A DNA stretch of 64,000 nt from Candidatus Eisenbacteria bacterium (GCA_005893275.1 VBOW01000042.1:1-64000), one strand, 5' to 3'. Counted from the first letter of the stretch, positions 41,243 through 49,814 are shown. Numbers and translations are program-made. Notes: a model not told the origin generated them from the sequence alone.

Positions 41243-44219
41243 CCACTACTCGCTCATGCGAGGTGCCGACACGATCGAAGCGCTCGCCCAGGCGGCGCGC
41301 GGGCGCGGCATGGATCGCTTCGCGCTCACCGACACGAACGCGCTCTACGGTTTTGTCTTCTACCGGCAGATCTGCGAGGAGCGGGGCCTCAAGCCGATCG
41401 CGGGTGCCGAGGTCGTATCCGCGTCCGGGGCCACCCCCGATCGCGCGGGGGCGGCGCCCGATCGCGCGGTGCTTCTCGCGCGGGGCCGCGAGGGCTACCG
41501 CTCACTCTGCCGCGTCCTCACCGCGCGGCATCTCGATCCCGATTTCTCGCTCGCCCGGGCGGTCCGCGAGAACGCAGCATCGCTCCTGCTCCTGAGCGGG
41601 CAGCGCAGCCTTCTCTCGGTCTTGCGCGACGCGCTCCCGGTCTACGCGGAGCTCGTCCCGGGACGGGACGACCGCGGGCTCCTCCGCTGGGCCCGCGGCG
41701 AGGGGATCGCGTGCGTCGCGACGAACGACGTCCACTTCGTCCACCGCGAGGGACACCGCCTCCACCACACGCTCCGCGCGATCGCGCGGAACGCGACGCT
41801 CGACCGCGTCCCGCTCGACGACCTCGCCGAGCCCGATCGCACGTTCCTGAGCGCCGAGGAAATGGAGGAGCGGTTTCCCCACGCGCCCGAGGCGATCGAG
41901 AACGCGGGGCGGCTGGCCGAGGAATGCGCGGTCGATTGGTCGATGGGGCGGACCGTTTTCCCGTCCTATCCGCTCGAGCGGGGGGACGCCTTCGAGATCC
42001 TCCGCGCGCGCTGCGAGGCGGGGATCCTGCACCGATACGGGCGCGATCCGGACCCCGCGGTCCGCGCCCGCTTGGACCGAGAGCTCGCGGTCATCGGAGA
42101 CAAGGGTTTCGCGGACTACTTTCTCATCGTGGAAGCGATCACCTCACGCACGCCGCGGATCTGTGGGCGCGGATCGGGCGCCGCGAGCATCGTGGCCTAC
42201 CTCCTGGGCATCACGCACGTCGATCCCGTGCGCCACAACCTCTTCTTCGAGCGCTTCCTCTCGCCGGAGCGCAAGGACCCGCCCGACATCGACGTCGATT
42301 TCGCGTGGGACGAGCGCGATCAGATCCAGCTCGACGTCTTACAGGAAAATGGCGCGCCCGTGCGCGCGGCGATGGTCGCGAACCACGTCGGGTTCCGGTC
42401 GAGAGCCGCGATCCACGAAATCGCGAAGGTCTACGGCCTCCCGGAGGAGGAGATCCGCAACGTGACGAAGCGGCTCAAGCATTTCTGGGGGCTCGAGGAT
42501 CCGATCGAGCGCCTCGACGGCCACCCGCGATTCCGCGACGTGGACTTCGAGCCTCCCTGGCCCGAGATTCTCGCGCAGGCCATCGCGCTGGAGGGCCATC
42601 CGCGCCATCTCTCGGTGCACAGTGGGGGGATCGTGCTCGTGCCCGACTCGCTCGCCGACCACGTCCCGGTCGAGATCGCTCCCAAGGGAGTGCCGATCGT
42701 CCAATGGGAGAAAGACCAGGTCGAAGACTACGGCCTCGTGAAAATGGACCTCCTGGGGAACCGCTCGCTCGCGGTGATCCGCGACGCGCTCTTGGCCGTG
42801 GCCCGCAACACCGGGCGCGAGATCGACGAGCGGACGTGGAACCCGATCGACGATCCCGATACCCGGCGACTCGTCGCGGAGGGGGACACGCTCGGGTGCT
42901 TCTATGCGGAATCCCCCTCGATGCGCCAGCTTCAGCGAAAGGCGGGCGTCGGCGACTTCGACCACCTCGTCATCCATTCCTCCATCATCCGCCCCGCCGC
43001 GAACCGCTACATCCGGGAGTACGTGAGGCGGCTCCAAGGGGGCGCCTACGACCCGATCCATCCCGCGCTCCAGCATACGCTCGACGAGACCTACGGCATC
43101 ATGGTGTACCAGGAGGACGTGACCAAGGTCTCCATGGAGATGGCGGGGTTCACGCTCGCCCATGCGGAGGGGTTACGCAAGGCGCTCGGGCACAAGCGGC
43201 CCGTGAAGCCGCTCCGCGCCTATCAGGAGGAGTTCTTCGCGGGCGCTGCCGAGCGGGGCGTCGACCGGCCGGTGGTGGAACAGGTTTGGGAGATGATCCT
43301 GAGCTTCGCCGGCTATTCCTTTTGCAAGCCGCACAGCGCCTCCTACGCGCTCGTGTCGTTTCGCTCGGCGTGGCTCCGCGCGCACTTCCCTGCGGAGTTC
43401 ATGGCCGCGGTGATTTCGAATCAGGGTGGCTACTACTCCACGTTCGCCTACGTCTCCGAAGCACGCCGCATGGGCCTCCGCGTCCTTCCACCCGATGTGA
43501 ACGCGAGCGCGCGCGAGTACACCGGGAGGGGCCGCGAGCTTCGCGTGGGGCTGATGCAGCTCAAAGGATTCCATGCGGAGGCGGCTGGCGCGCTCCTCGG
43601 GGAGCGCGCGCGCGGAGGGCCGTTCGCCTCCTTCGCGGAGCTGAGACGCCGCGTCGCCCTGCACCTTTCGGATGCGGAGCTGCTTGTCAAATCGGGGGCG
43701 TGTGATTCGATCGGGGAGGGGAGGACGCGGCCGGAGCTTCTGTGGGAGCTTTACCTGGGATTGGGGGCGAACGGACGCCCCGGCGCCACGGGCGACCTCT
43801 TCGCGCCCGAGCCGGTGAATGCGCCCCACGCCCAGGCCTACGACCGGGCCACCGTACTCCGGCACGAGGTGGAGACCCTCGGCTTTCTGCTCAGCGCGCA
43901 CCCGCTCGAGCCCTTCGAGCGCGCCCTCAAGACCCGAGGCGTGATCCGCGCCTGCGACCTCTCCCGCCACGCCGGACAGCGCGTCCGGGTCGGAGGTTGG
44001 TTCGTCACATCGAAGCCCGTCCAGACCAAAGACCATGAGCCGATGGAGTTCCTCTCCTTCGAGGACACGACCGCGCTCTACGACGCGACCCTGTTCCCGG
44101 GCGCGTACCGGCGCTTCTGCCACCTGCTGACGGCCTCGCGTCCCTTCGTGCTGGAGGGGCGCGTAGAGGAGGACATGGGGGTGTGCACGCTCGTGGTGGA
44201 GGGGCTGGCGCGCCTCTGA
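41208..44219 (+). CDS. dnaE2: Error-prone DNA polymerase III alpha subunit
   Basis: This translesion polymerase of the C family acts with ImuB. The 1003-residue length fits DnaE2 rather than DnaE1 (about 1160). The PHP domain opens with HLHVHSHYSLMRGADTIE, and the palm aspartates are in DPPDIDVDFAWDERDQI near residue 360. Helix-hairpin-helix and OB-like regions follow (RVRVGGWFVTSKPVQTKDHEPMEF, typical of DnaE2 ends). The ATG lies within the end of imuB. The last gene of the cassette; no imuA is present. Confidence 0.92.
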   Translation: MASRFAHLHVHSHYSLMRGADTIEALAQAARGRGMDRFALTDTNALYGFVFYRQICEERGLKPIAGAEVVSASGATPDRAGAAPDRAVLLARGREGYRSLCRVLTARHLDPDFSLARAVRENAASLLLLSGQRSLLSVLRDALPVYAELVPGRDDRGLLRWARGEGIACVATNDVHFVHREGHRLHHTLRAIARNATLDRVPLDDLAEPDRTFLSAEEMEERFPHAPEAIENAGRLAEECAVDWSMGRTVFPSYPLERGDAFEILRARCEAGILHRYGRDPDPAVRARLDRELAVIGDKGFADYFLIVEAITSRTPRICGRGSGAASIVAYLLGITHVDPVRHNLFFERFLSPERKDPPDIDVDFAWDERDQIQLDVLQENGAPVRAAMVANHVGFRSRAAIHEIAKVYGLPEEEIRNVTKRLKHFWGLEDPIERLDGHPRFRDVDFEPPWPEILAQAIALEGHPRHLSVHSGGIVLVPDSLADHVPVEIAPKGVPIVQWEKDQVEDYGLVKMDLLGNRSLAVIRDALLAVARNTGREIDERTWNPIDDPDTRRLVAEGDTLGCFYAESPSMRQLQRKAGVGDFDHLVIHSSIIRPAANRYIREYVRRLQGGAYDPIHPALQHTLDETYGIMVYQEDVTKVSMEMAGFTLAHAEGLRKALGHKRPVKPLRAYQEEFFAGAAERGVDRPVVEQVWEMILSFAGYSFCKPHSASYALVSFRSAWLRAHFPAEFMAAVISNQGGYYSTFAYVSEARRMGLRVLPPDVNASAREYTGRGRELRVGLMQLKGFHAEAAGALLGERARGGPFASFAELRRRVALHLSDAELLVKSGACDSIGEGRTRPELLWELYLGLGANGRPGATGDLFAPEPVNAPHAQAYDRATVLRHEVETLGFLLSAHPLEPFERALKTRGVIRACDLSRHAGQRVRVGGWFVTSKPVQTKDHEPMEFLSFEDTTALYDATLFPGAYRRFCHLLTASRPFVLEGRVEEDMGVCTLVVEGLARL

Positions 44220-44223
44220 GATC

Positions 44224-44245
44224 GGTCAACCTTATTGGGTTGACC
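44224..44245. promoter_or_regulatory. Inverted repeat IR1 upstream of the SatD-like gene
   Basis: GGTCAACC (44224-44231), 6-nt spacer, GGTTGACC (44238-44245): a perfect 8-bp dyad. It starts 4 nt after the dnaE2 stop and shares its half-site with IR2, so it looks like one of a pair of operators. It could also act as a 3'-end hairpin for dnaE2, but no T-run follows. Confidence 0.6.
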
Positions 44246-44285
44246 TTCAATGAGTCAATCTATATTGGGATTGTAACCGCATAAG

Positions 44286-44313
44286 TTATTGTTGTTTATT
44301 GCATTAATAATAC
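44286..44313 (+). promoter_or_regulatory. Candidate promoter of the SatD-like operon
   Basis: TTATTG (44286-44291), 16-bp spacer, TAATAC (44308-44313), in an AT-rich strip of about 32% G+C. It lies between IR1 and IR2, so regulator binding at the repeats could control it. Confidence 0.4.
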
Positions 44314-44323
44314 AACAAAAAAA

Positions 44324-44346
44324 GGTTGACTACCAATAAGTCAACC
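44324..44346. promoter_or_regulatory. Inverted repeat IR2 at the SatD-like gene start
   Basis: GGTTGACT (44324-44331), 7-nt spacer, AGTCAACC (44339-44346), ending 4 nt before the ATG at 44351. It has the same GGTTGAC core as IR1. A degenerate half-site AGTCAATC lies at 44253-44260. Confidence 0.6.
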
Positions 44347-44350
44347 TATT

Positions 44351-45019
44351 ATGGTTGTACATATGCCGACTCTCTATGTAGGGGTCATTGGCGACATCGT
44401 TAGATCACGGCAGATCGCGCCGCACGCGCGGAGCGCTCTTCAGCGTCGAATAGGGCGAACTCTCCAGCAGATAAACAGCCACTTTGCCCTTTCGCTCGCG
44501 GCGAAGTTTCTGATAACGATCGGGGATGAGTTTCAAGGTCTCCTTCGAGACCCCGTCGCTATACCCGACCTCGTTCGGGAGCTGGAGATGAATCTACCGA
44601 ATACAAGTCTAAGGCTCGGAATTGGCCGGGGAGCTCTCTACACAGACCTTGGGGAGTACGCGATCGGCATGGATGGCCCCGCTTGGTATGCAGCGAGGGG
44701 AGCCCTGGAGGACGCGAGGGCCAGCCGCCGCTTTGGGGGTGTGTTCGTTGGCTTCGGCCCAAAAGAGGACCAGGTACTAAACGGTATGGCCCGAGTGCTC
44801 CACCACGTTCGCTCACGATTGACGATGAAGCAGCGTGAATTGCTCGAGGCATTGCTTCAGGATGAAACGCAAGCGGAGATCGCGACACGTGAAGGTATCA
44901 GTAAGCAGGCCGTGAGCAAGCGGGCTCGAGCCGGAGGCCTCGAAGCATACAGGGAGGCCGAGGCCGCCTGGAAGTTGGTCCTGGCTGCCACCAAGCAGCG
45001 TTCCCCCTCCCAGGAATGA
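44351..45019 (+). CDS. SatD-family protein with C-terminal helix-turn-helix
   Basis: This 222-residue protein has SatD-family blocks: YVGVIGDIVRS at the N-terminus (Asp15), TIGDEFQGLL (57-65), LRLGIGRGALYT (88-99) and IGMDGPAWYAARGAL (105-119). The C-terminus holds a helix-turn-helix (TQAEIATREGISKQAVSKRA, about 173-192). The first four blocks resemble, in order and spacing, the metal-Asp, GDxxxx, GIxxG and AAR elements of class III nucleotide cyclases; this resemblance is my inference. SatD is known from the sat (acid tolerance) operon of streptococci beside the membrane protein SatE. An alternative ATG lies at 44363. The codons look less G+C-rich than neighbours. Confidence 0.72.
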   Translation: MVVHMPTLYVGVIGDIVRSRQIAPHARSALQRRIGRTLQQINSHFALSLAAKFLITIGDEFQGLLRDPVAIPDLVRELEMNLPNTSLRLGIGRGALYTDLGEYAIGMDGPAWYAARGALEDARASRRFGGVFVGFGPKEDQVLNGMARVLHHVRSRLTMKQRELLEALLQDETQAEIATREGISKQAVSKRARAGGLEAYREAEAAWKLVLAATKQRSPSQE

Positions 45020-45840
45020 CTCCAGATCCGATCTGGCCGGCAGGCCCAACGGAGCTGACGCTTTGGGCGCAGCTCATTTCGGTATGGATCATCGCAAGCT
45101 ACGCTATCGCGCCGAACTGCGTGCCCGAGCGGGGGAGGATCGAGGGGCCAGCTCAAAAGATAGCCAAGTTGCTGGCCGCCAGCGCCTTCGCGGGCTGCCT
45201 CGGGTGGCTGCTCCCGCCTGCCGGAACAGATGCTCGTGCACGCGTGCTGCTTCTTGTCGCGTTTGCCGTTTTCGTTCTTGGCACAGGATTGATACGTCAA
45301 AGGCTGATGAGCGTTCGCGGCGGCGACGGCTTCCTGGCGGAGCTTGAGATAGGAGCCAACGTTGGTCTGCTAGCGGTCAGCGCCCTGGTTATCGGTTTCG
45401 GTGGGACCGGTTGGACAGCCACGGAAACCGTTGTGCAATCAGGCAAGGTCACGGCGATCGTTTGCGTAATCGCCGTGGTCGTGGCCGTTTTCAGGTTCGG
45501 TACATATGTTGTCCGCGGCGTCCTCAATAAGACCGGTGCAATCCCGCCGCGCGAACCCGAAGGTGGCTCGGGGTCCCTCCCGAGCACGACCGAGCTCAGC
45601 CGGGGGCGCAGCATTGGGAATTTGGAACGATTGCTGATGATCGTGGCGATCGTTGTCGGCCGTTATGAAGTGCTCGGATTCCTGGTTGCTGCCAAAGGTC
45701 TCATTCGTTCTCGTGAGTTTGAAAACAGAGCCTTCGCCGAGTACTTCATCTTGGGGACCCTCGCAAGCACAACCGTGGCGCTCGTGGTTGGGATCGCGCT
45801 CAGGGTAAGTGTCCGGTATTTCTGGGGCCTGGAAGGGTAG
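45016..45840 (+). CDS. Polytopic membrane protein paired with SatD
   Basis: This 274-residue protein starts at an ATG in an ATGA overlap with the SatD-like stop, with AGGA upstream. It has about six to seven hydrophobic spans. The C-terminal part (IGNLERLLMIVAIVVGRYEVLGFLV, then an Ala-Lys-Gly-Leu-Ile-Arg segment and AEYFILGTLASTTVAL) matches the end of membrane proteins that accompany SatD in other bacteria (DUF3307/SatE-like). The N-terminal half is not obviously DUF3307. No enzymatic motif is visible. Obligate pairing suggests a partner or effector for SatD. Confidence 0.65.
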   Translation: MTPDPIWPAGPTELTLWAQLISVWIIASYAIAPNCVPERGRIEGPAQKIAKLLAASAFAGCLGWLLPPAGTDARARVLLLVAFAVFVLGTGLIRQRLMSVRGGDGFLAELEIGANVGLLAVSALVIGFGGTGWTATETVVQSGKVTAIVCVIAVVVAVFRFGTYVVRGVLNKTGAIPPREPEGGSGSLPSTTELSRGRSIGNLERLLMIVAIVVGRYEVLGFLVAAKGLIRSREFENRAFAEYFILGTLASTTVALVVGIALRVSVRYFWGLEG

Positions 45841-45869
45841 CCACTTCGGCGTAGTCTCGCGTGGAGACG

Positions 45870-45908
45870 GCGGGGTCCAGCGTTCCTCCTCCGTCCGCTG
45901 AACCCCGC
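45870..45908. terminator. Long hairpin between convergent genes
   Basis: GCGGGGT-C-CAGCG (45870-45882) pairs with CGCTG-A-ACCCCGC (45896-45908): 12 pairs with one C-A mismatch and a 13-nt loop. It separates the SatD operon from the DUF2330 gene. There is no U-tract on either side; a bidirectional terminator is inferred. Confidence 0.5.
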
Positions 45909-45918
45909 GGCACCCCTG

Positions 45919-47301
45919 CTACTTGCCCATGACCTTCCAAATTCGCTCCCACCAAGTCGCCGTTTCGTACGCCGTAGACCAATCCGCGGCGGCCCCCATT
46001 CGGTCGCGAACGTCGTCGATCCGAGCACCCGTGAGATCGCAGTAGTTTTCCGCTTCCTTCTTGCGGCGTCCCCAGACGGTTCGGTTGTATGCGGCCATCT
46101 GTGGGCACTCGTCGGTTCCTCGATACGGATGGTGGATCACGTAGCGCGCCTGCCAGTTTTCCCGGTCGGCGGTCACCTGAAACTGGAGATCTTCCGGGAA
46201 GTGCCCGGCGTCGTATCGCAGGTGGAGCCTCGTCAGGACCGCCTGCCCGGGATCCGGTGTGGTCGTCGAAATCCAAAACGCTCCCAGCGATCGTAGCTCC
46301 TCCGCGGTGAGATAAGGGGCGGTGCATGGATCGCATGAAGGGGCGTTCGGGGCGACGTTCCAGCAGTATTCGAGAAACACTGCCTTTCCGCCCTCACGCT
46401 CGTGCTGCTTATTGAAGAGCTTGCGGTAGAAGTCCGGAAAGTCGGGCTTCACGAACTCGGGCACGTCGCTTCCGGTCGGCAAACGGACCGTGCGGTAGTT
46501 GGTGGTCTCCATTCGTCCGGCTCGTGTGAGCGTGAACACGAACATCTCTTGCGATCCTTGCGCGTTCACCATCCCGAGGCGCAGCGGCAGCATGAGCTTC
46601 GGGGATTCGTACGCCACCTGGATGGGGCGCAGGTAGGTGTAGCCGAGCCGTTTCTGCTCTCCCAAGTCCACCTTGGCCACGAAGAAGAACATGCCCTGCC
46701 TGATGTAGCTCCGGAGGGCCCGTGAAGCGCCCTCCGGAATCTGATAGCCATTCTGATGCAACCAACGCTCGAGCGCGCGTCCCTCGTCGGCAGACAAGAT
46801 GAGGATGTCGTACTCGTCGACCTTGTAGCGGGCTTCAACCCGGACGTCGCCCAATGCATTCATAGCCATGACCTGCATCGTCGAGGAATCCTTCCTTCTG
46901 ATGAGAGACTGGGCCCCGCCTCTCATGCGCAGTTCCTCCGGACACGGATTCGGATCCCAGTACTCCACCAGCCTCGGCACGGAATACGCGTCCAGGTGAT
47001 CCACCCAGCCGTTCTCCCCCACGTGGACCTGCTCCTTCTTGAGCACGACCGGCACCGGGATGACCACCGCGAACTCCTTGGGATCCCCCTTGAAGTCGCT
47101 CGCCATGGTGAGGACGGTCCGGTTCCCGTCGCGCACGAGCACGACTTTGGACGATTGGTTGTAGAGCTTGGCATCGCCCTGGGCGACGTAGAAACCGCAG
47201 AAGGCGAGGGCGCCTGGAGCGGCGGCCAGGAGCGGCAGAAGAAGGAAGGGGACCCCGGCCAGGGTTGGGCGGATTCGATCCGCGAGATAGGTCCGATTCA
47301 T
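45919..47301 (-). CDS. Exported DUF2330-family protein (paralogue 1)
   Basis: It has 460 residues from an ATG at 47301 with GGAGG about 8-12 nt upstream; an earlier in-frame start at 47343 is less likely. A signal peptide (to about residue 34) ends before FCGFYVAQGDAKLYNQSSKVV, the opening block of DUF2330. VIPVPVVLKKEQVHVG, RLVEYWDPNPC, YDILILSADEGRALERWL and TNYRTVRLPTG follow. Several cysteines (including a CDPC pair) suggest disulfides in the periplasm. DUF2330 has no known function. It is highly similar along its length to the next gene, so the two arose by duplication. Confidence 0.8.
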   Translation of the reverse strand: MNRTYLADRIRPTLAGVPFLLLPLLAAAPGALAFCGFYVAQGDAKLYNQSSKVVLVRDGNRTVLTMASDFKGDPKEFAVVIPVPVVLKKEQVHVGENGWVDHLDAYSVPRLVEYWDPNPCPEELRMRGGAQSLIRRKDSSTMQVMAMNALGDVRVEARYKVDEYDILILSADEGRALERWLHQNGYQIPEGASRALRSYIRQGMFFFVAKVDLGEQKRLGYTYLRPIQVAYESPKLMLPLRLGMVNAQGSQEMFVFTLTRAGRMETTNYRTVRLPTGSDVPEFVKPDFPDFYRKLFNKQHEREGGKAVFLEYCWNVAPNAPSCDPCTAPYLTAEELRSLGAFWISTTTPDPGQAVLTRLHLRYDAGHFPEDLQFQVTADRENWQARYVIHHPYRGTDECPQMAAYNRTVWGRRKKEAENYCDLTGARIDDVRDRMGAAADWSTAYETATWWERIWKVMGK

Positions 47302-47333
47302 GACACGAGCCTCCGAAATCCAGCGGGTGGAGA

Positions 47334-47365
47334 GGGGGCTCAAGGGAGAGGGGGCTCAAGGGAGA
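47334..47365. repeat. Two perfect copies of a 16-bp tandem repeat
   Basis: GGGGGCTCAAGGGAGA occurs at 47334-47349 and 47350-47365, followed by a partial third unit (GGGGAGAGGGA). It lies in the 168-bp gap between the two DUF2330 genes. Apart from this I see no feature in the gap. Confidence 0.85.
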
Positions 47366-47469
47366 GGGGAGAGGGATGGGGAGGACTGCCGGCCGGCGCC
47401 GTGTGAGCGGAGTCGTCTGCGCCGACTCCCATCACGCTACACCCAGCGCCGGCCAAGTCCAATGTGAAA

Positions 47470-48819
47470 TCAGTTCTTCCACATCTGGTCCCACCAGGGG
47501 AACGGCTTGTCCGGATCATCGGACCAGCCCCCGCCCATCTTTCTCCGGATCGAAGCAATGTCCCACCCGGTGAGCGAGGCCAGGGTCTCGGCCTCCTTCA
47601 CGCGGCGCTCCCGGACGCTCCGGTGATACTCGCGGATGCCGGGGCAGGAGCCTTCCCCCTTCCACGGATGCCGAAGCACGTACCGCGCTTGGAAATTGCT
47701 CTGGTCGGATGTCTCCTGAAAGACCAGGTCCTCCGGGAAATGCCGCGCGTCGTACCGCACGTGAAGGCGGGTGATGAACGTGGTCTGGGGAACCGGCTGG
47801 GGCGGGTTCGAGCCGGACGCGGGCGAGGCGACCCAGAACGTCCCGAGGCTCCGCAGCTCGTCCGCGGAGAGCGGGTCCGCCGCGCAGGGATCACACCAGC
47901 TCATGTTCCAGGCGTACTCGAGGAACACGGCCTCACGATTTTCCTTCTCGACTTGCTGGGTGAACATCGCGCGATAGAAGCGCGGGAAGTCATCCTTCAC
48001 GTACTCCGGTATGTCCATGCCCTCGGGGAGCCGGACGGTGCGGTAGTTGGTCGTCTCGACGCGACCGTTCTTCGTGATCGCGAAGACGAAGAGCTCCTGC
48101 GGCCCATCCGCGTTCGCCATACCGAGCCTGAGCGGGAGCATGAACTTCGCCGATTCGTATGCGACCTGGATCGGGCGCAGGTAGGAGAAGCCCAGCCGCT
48201 TCTGTTCGCCCAGGTTCACCTTCGCGACGAAAAATTTCATGCCCTGGCGGAGGTAGCTCCCGAGGACGCGCCGGGCGCCGGGCGGGACGGAGTAGCCGTT
48301 CTCCAGGAGCCATGTCTCGAGCCCGCCGCTTTGCTTCGCGGAGAGGATCAAGATGTCGTATTCGCCGACCGTGTAGCGGGCTTCGATCCGGACTCCGAGC
48401 GATCGTTCGCGCGCGGAGTTCATCGCGTCGGCGGCCTTCCGCGCCATCCCCTGCGCCATGGGCGCGGACTCCAGCGCTTCGTACCGCATGCAAGGGTCTG
48501 GATCGAAATACTCGACCAGACGCGGGGCCGAGTAGGCGTCGAGGTGCTCCAGGACCGCCCGATCGCCCACGTGGATCTGACCCCGGGCAAGGACGGTCGG
48601 TACGGGAACCACGATCGCGAACTCCGACGGCTCCCCGCTGTAGTCGTTGGCCATGGTGAGCACGGTCCGATCTCCGTCCCGCACCATGACGACCTTTGAG
48701 GCGTGGTTGAAGAGCTTCGCGTTCCCCTGCGCGACATAGAAGCCGCAGAAACTATGCCCCGGTTGGGCCCAGAGCAGGGCGATCCAAAGCAGGCTGCCGG
48801 AGAGAAGAAGGCGCTTCAT
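47470..48819 (-). CDS. Exported DUF2330-family protein (paralogue 2)
   Basis: It has 449 residues from an ATG at 48819 with AAGGAG 6 nt upstream. A signal peptide covers residues 1-22, then FCGFYVAQGNAKLFNHASKVV, VVPVPTVLARGQIHVG, RLVEYFDPDPC, YDILILSAKQSGGLETWL and TNYRTVRLPEG. Nearly every block has a counterpart in the gene at 45919. The gene start lies inside the last 68 nt of the RnfD-like gene on the same strand, an unusually long overlap that suggests coupled expression. Confidence 0.8.
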   Translation of the reverse strand: MKRLLLSGSLLWIALLWAQPGHSFCGFYVAQGNAKLFNHASKVVMVRDGDRTVLTMANDYSGEPSEFAIVVPVPTVLARGQIHVGDRAVLEHLDAYSAPRLVEYFDPDPCMRYEALESAPMAQGMARKAADAMNSARERSLGVRIEARYTVGEYDILILSAKQSGGLETWLLENGYSVPPGARRVLGSYLRQGMKFFVAKVNLGEQKRLGFSYLRPIQVAYESAKFMLPLRLGMANADGPQELFVFAITKNGRVETTNYRTVRLPEGMDIPEYVKDDFPRFYRAMFTQQVEKENREAVFLEYAWNMSWCDPCAADPLSADELRSLGTFWVASPASGSNPPQPVPQTTFITRLHVRYDARHFPEDLVFQETSDQSNFQARYVLRHPWKGEGSCPGIREYHRSVRERRVKEAETLASLTGWDIASIRRKMGGGWSDDPDKPFPWWDQMWKN

Positions 48820-49657
48820 CGAGTACTCCTTCGGGTTGGGGTTTCGAACGCACACGATTCCATTCGTATCGTGGTCCGGGCAAGAGCCGATCGATGAGAG
48901 GCACGGCCATCGACCAGAGCGCGAGGGACCACAGGATTCCATTCGTGCGGTACAGGCCGAACTGGATGAAGCCGGCGAAGGCCGTGACGAGAACCGCGAA
49001 GAGGATCCTCCCGGCGCGCGAGTTCGGCGTGGTCTTGGGATCGGAGATCATGAAGAAGGCGAAGAGGAGCAGCGCCCCGCTCTCCAGCCGATGGATGGGC
49101 ACCTCCCACCGCTGCATGGCCCAGAACGCGCGGCCGAACTGGAGGGCCGCGAAGGAAATCAGAAACGCGTACGTCACGTCGCTGCGGGCGGCCCGGTTCA
49201 CGACGAGGCCGCCGAGACAGGCCATCAGAAATCCAAAGTAGGCGACGCTGCCCCACTGCCCCGGTGAAACCCAGATGGGTGCGCCCAGGAGCATCAGGAA
49301 CACGAGCCCGATATTCGTCGGGTTGAAGATGTGCTTGCCCTTCCATCGGACCAGGAACTTGCTCGCGATCGTCACGACGGCGGCCAGGATGGCCAGCGCC
49401 GCGAAGTTCGTGCGCAGGAGGAGGCAAAGCGAGAGCCCCGAGATGAGGGCGCTCTTGGGGTCGAACTTCGGGAGCCGCCAGAGCTTGGTGCACACGTACT
49501 GTGTCAGGAGGGCGGTCGAAAGGAGGAGGGCGGCGCGGCCGGGCGTGATGTCGAAATGGAGCCAGCCCAGGCCGTAAATCAAGAGGCCGGACAGGACGGT
49601 GATCTGGTAAATCCTTGGATCGAGGGGGGGCCTGGGTCTTGAGGAATCAGCACGCAT
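48752..49657 (-). CDS. RnfD/NqrB-like integral membrane protein
   Basis: It has 301 residues from an ATG at 49657 with AGGAGAGG 4 nt upstream. There are about eight hydrophobic spans and the family blocks DPRIYQITVLSGLL, FDPKSALISGLSLCLLLRT, KHIFNPTNIGLVFLMLLG, WVSPGQWGS and FFMISDPKTTPNSRAGRI. These resemble subunit D of Rnf/Nqr complexes and UnbU-type proteins. No other rnf or nqr gene is present, so a stand-alone membrane protein is likely, with unknown electron or flavin role. The Ser-Asp-Pro-Lys-Thr-Thr-Pro region corresponds to the conserved, flavin-proximal segment of the family. Confidence 0.72.
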   Translation of the reverse strand: MRADSSRPRPPLDPRIYQITVLSGLLIYGLGWLHFDITPGRAALLLSTALLTQYVCTKLWRLPKFDPKSALISGLSLCLLLRTNFAALAILAAVVTIASKFLVRWKGKHIFNPTNIGLVFLMLLGAPIWVSPGQWGSVAYFGFLMACLGGLVVNRAARSDVTYAFLISFAALQFGRAFWAMQRWEVPIHRLESGALLLFAFFMISDPKTTPNSRAGRILFAVLVTAFAGFIQFGLYRTNGILWSLALWSMAVPLIDRLLPGPRYEWNRVRSKPQPEGVLDEAPSSLRQPALDRPALGPTGA

Positions 49658-49814
49658 GGTGCCTCTCCTACGCCCGGCCCGGCGGGTGTATTCCAAGGAT
49701 CCTACTTGGCCGGCGTTGACCGCAAGGGCAAATTCGGGGAGACTCGCCGCGTGGCACCGGTTAGGAGCTACCCTGACCTGGCTCGGCACCCAACCGATCA
49801 GCCGAGGAGAAGAG

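Noticed and set aside
44224-44346. CRISPR or att-site reading of the GGTTGAC repeats
   Set aside because: Only two dyads of differing spacing with no spacers of uniform length, no cas genes and no integrase.
48752-49657. Complete Rnf or Nqr complex
   Set aside because: Only a subunit-D-like protein is present; no other rnf or nqr genes flank it.
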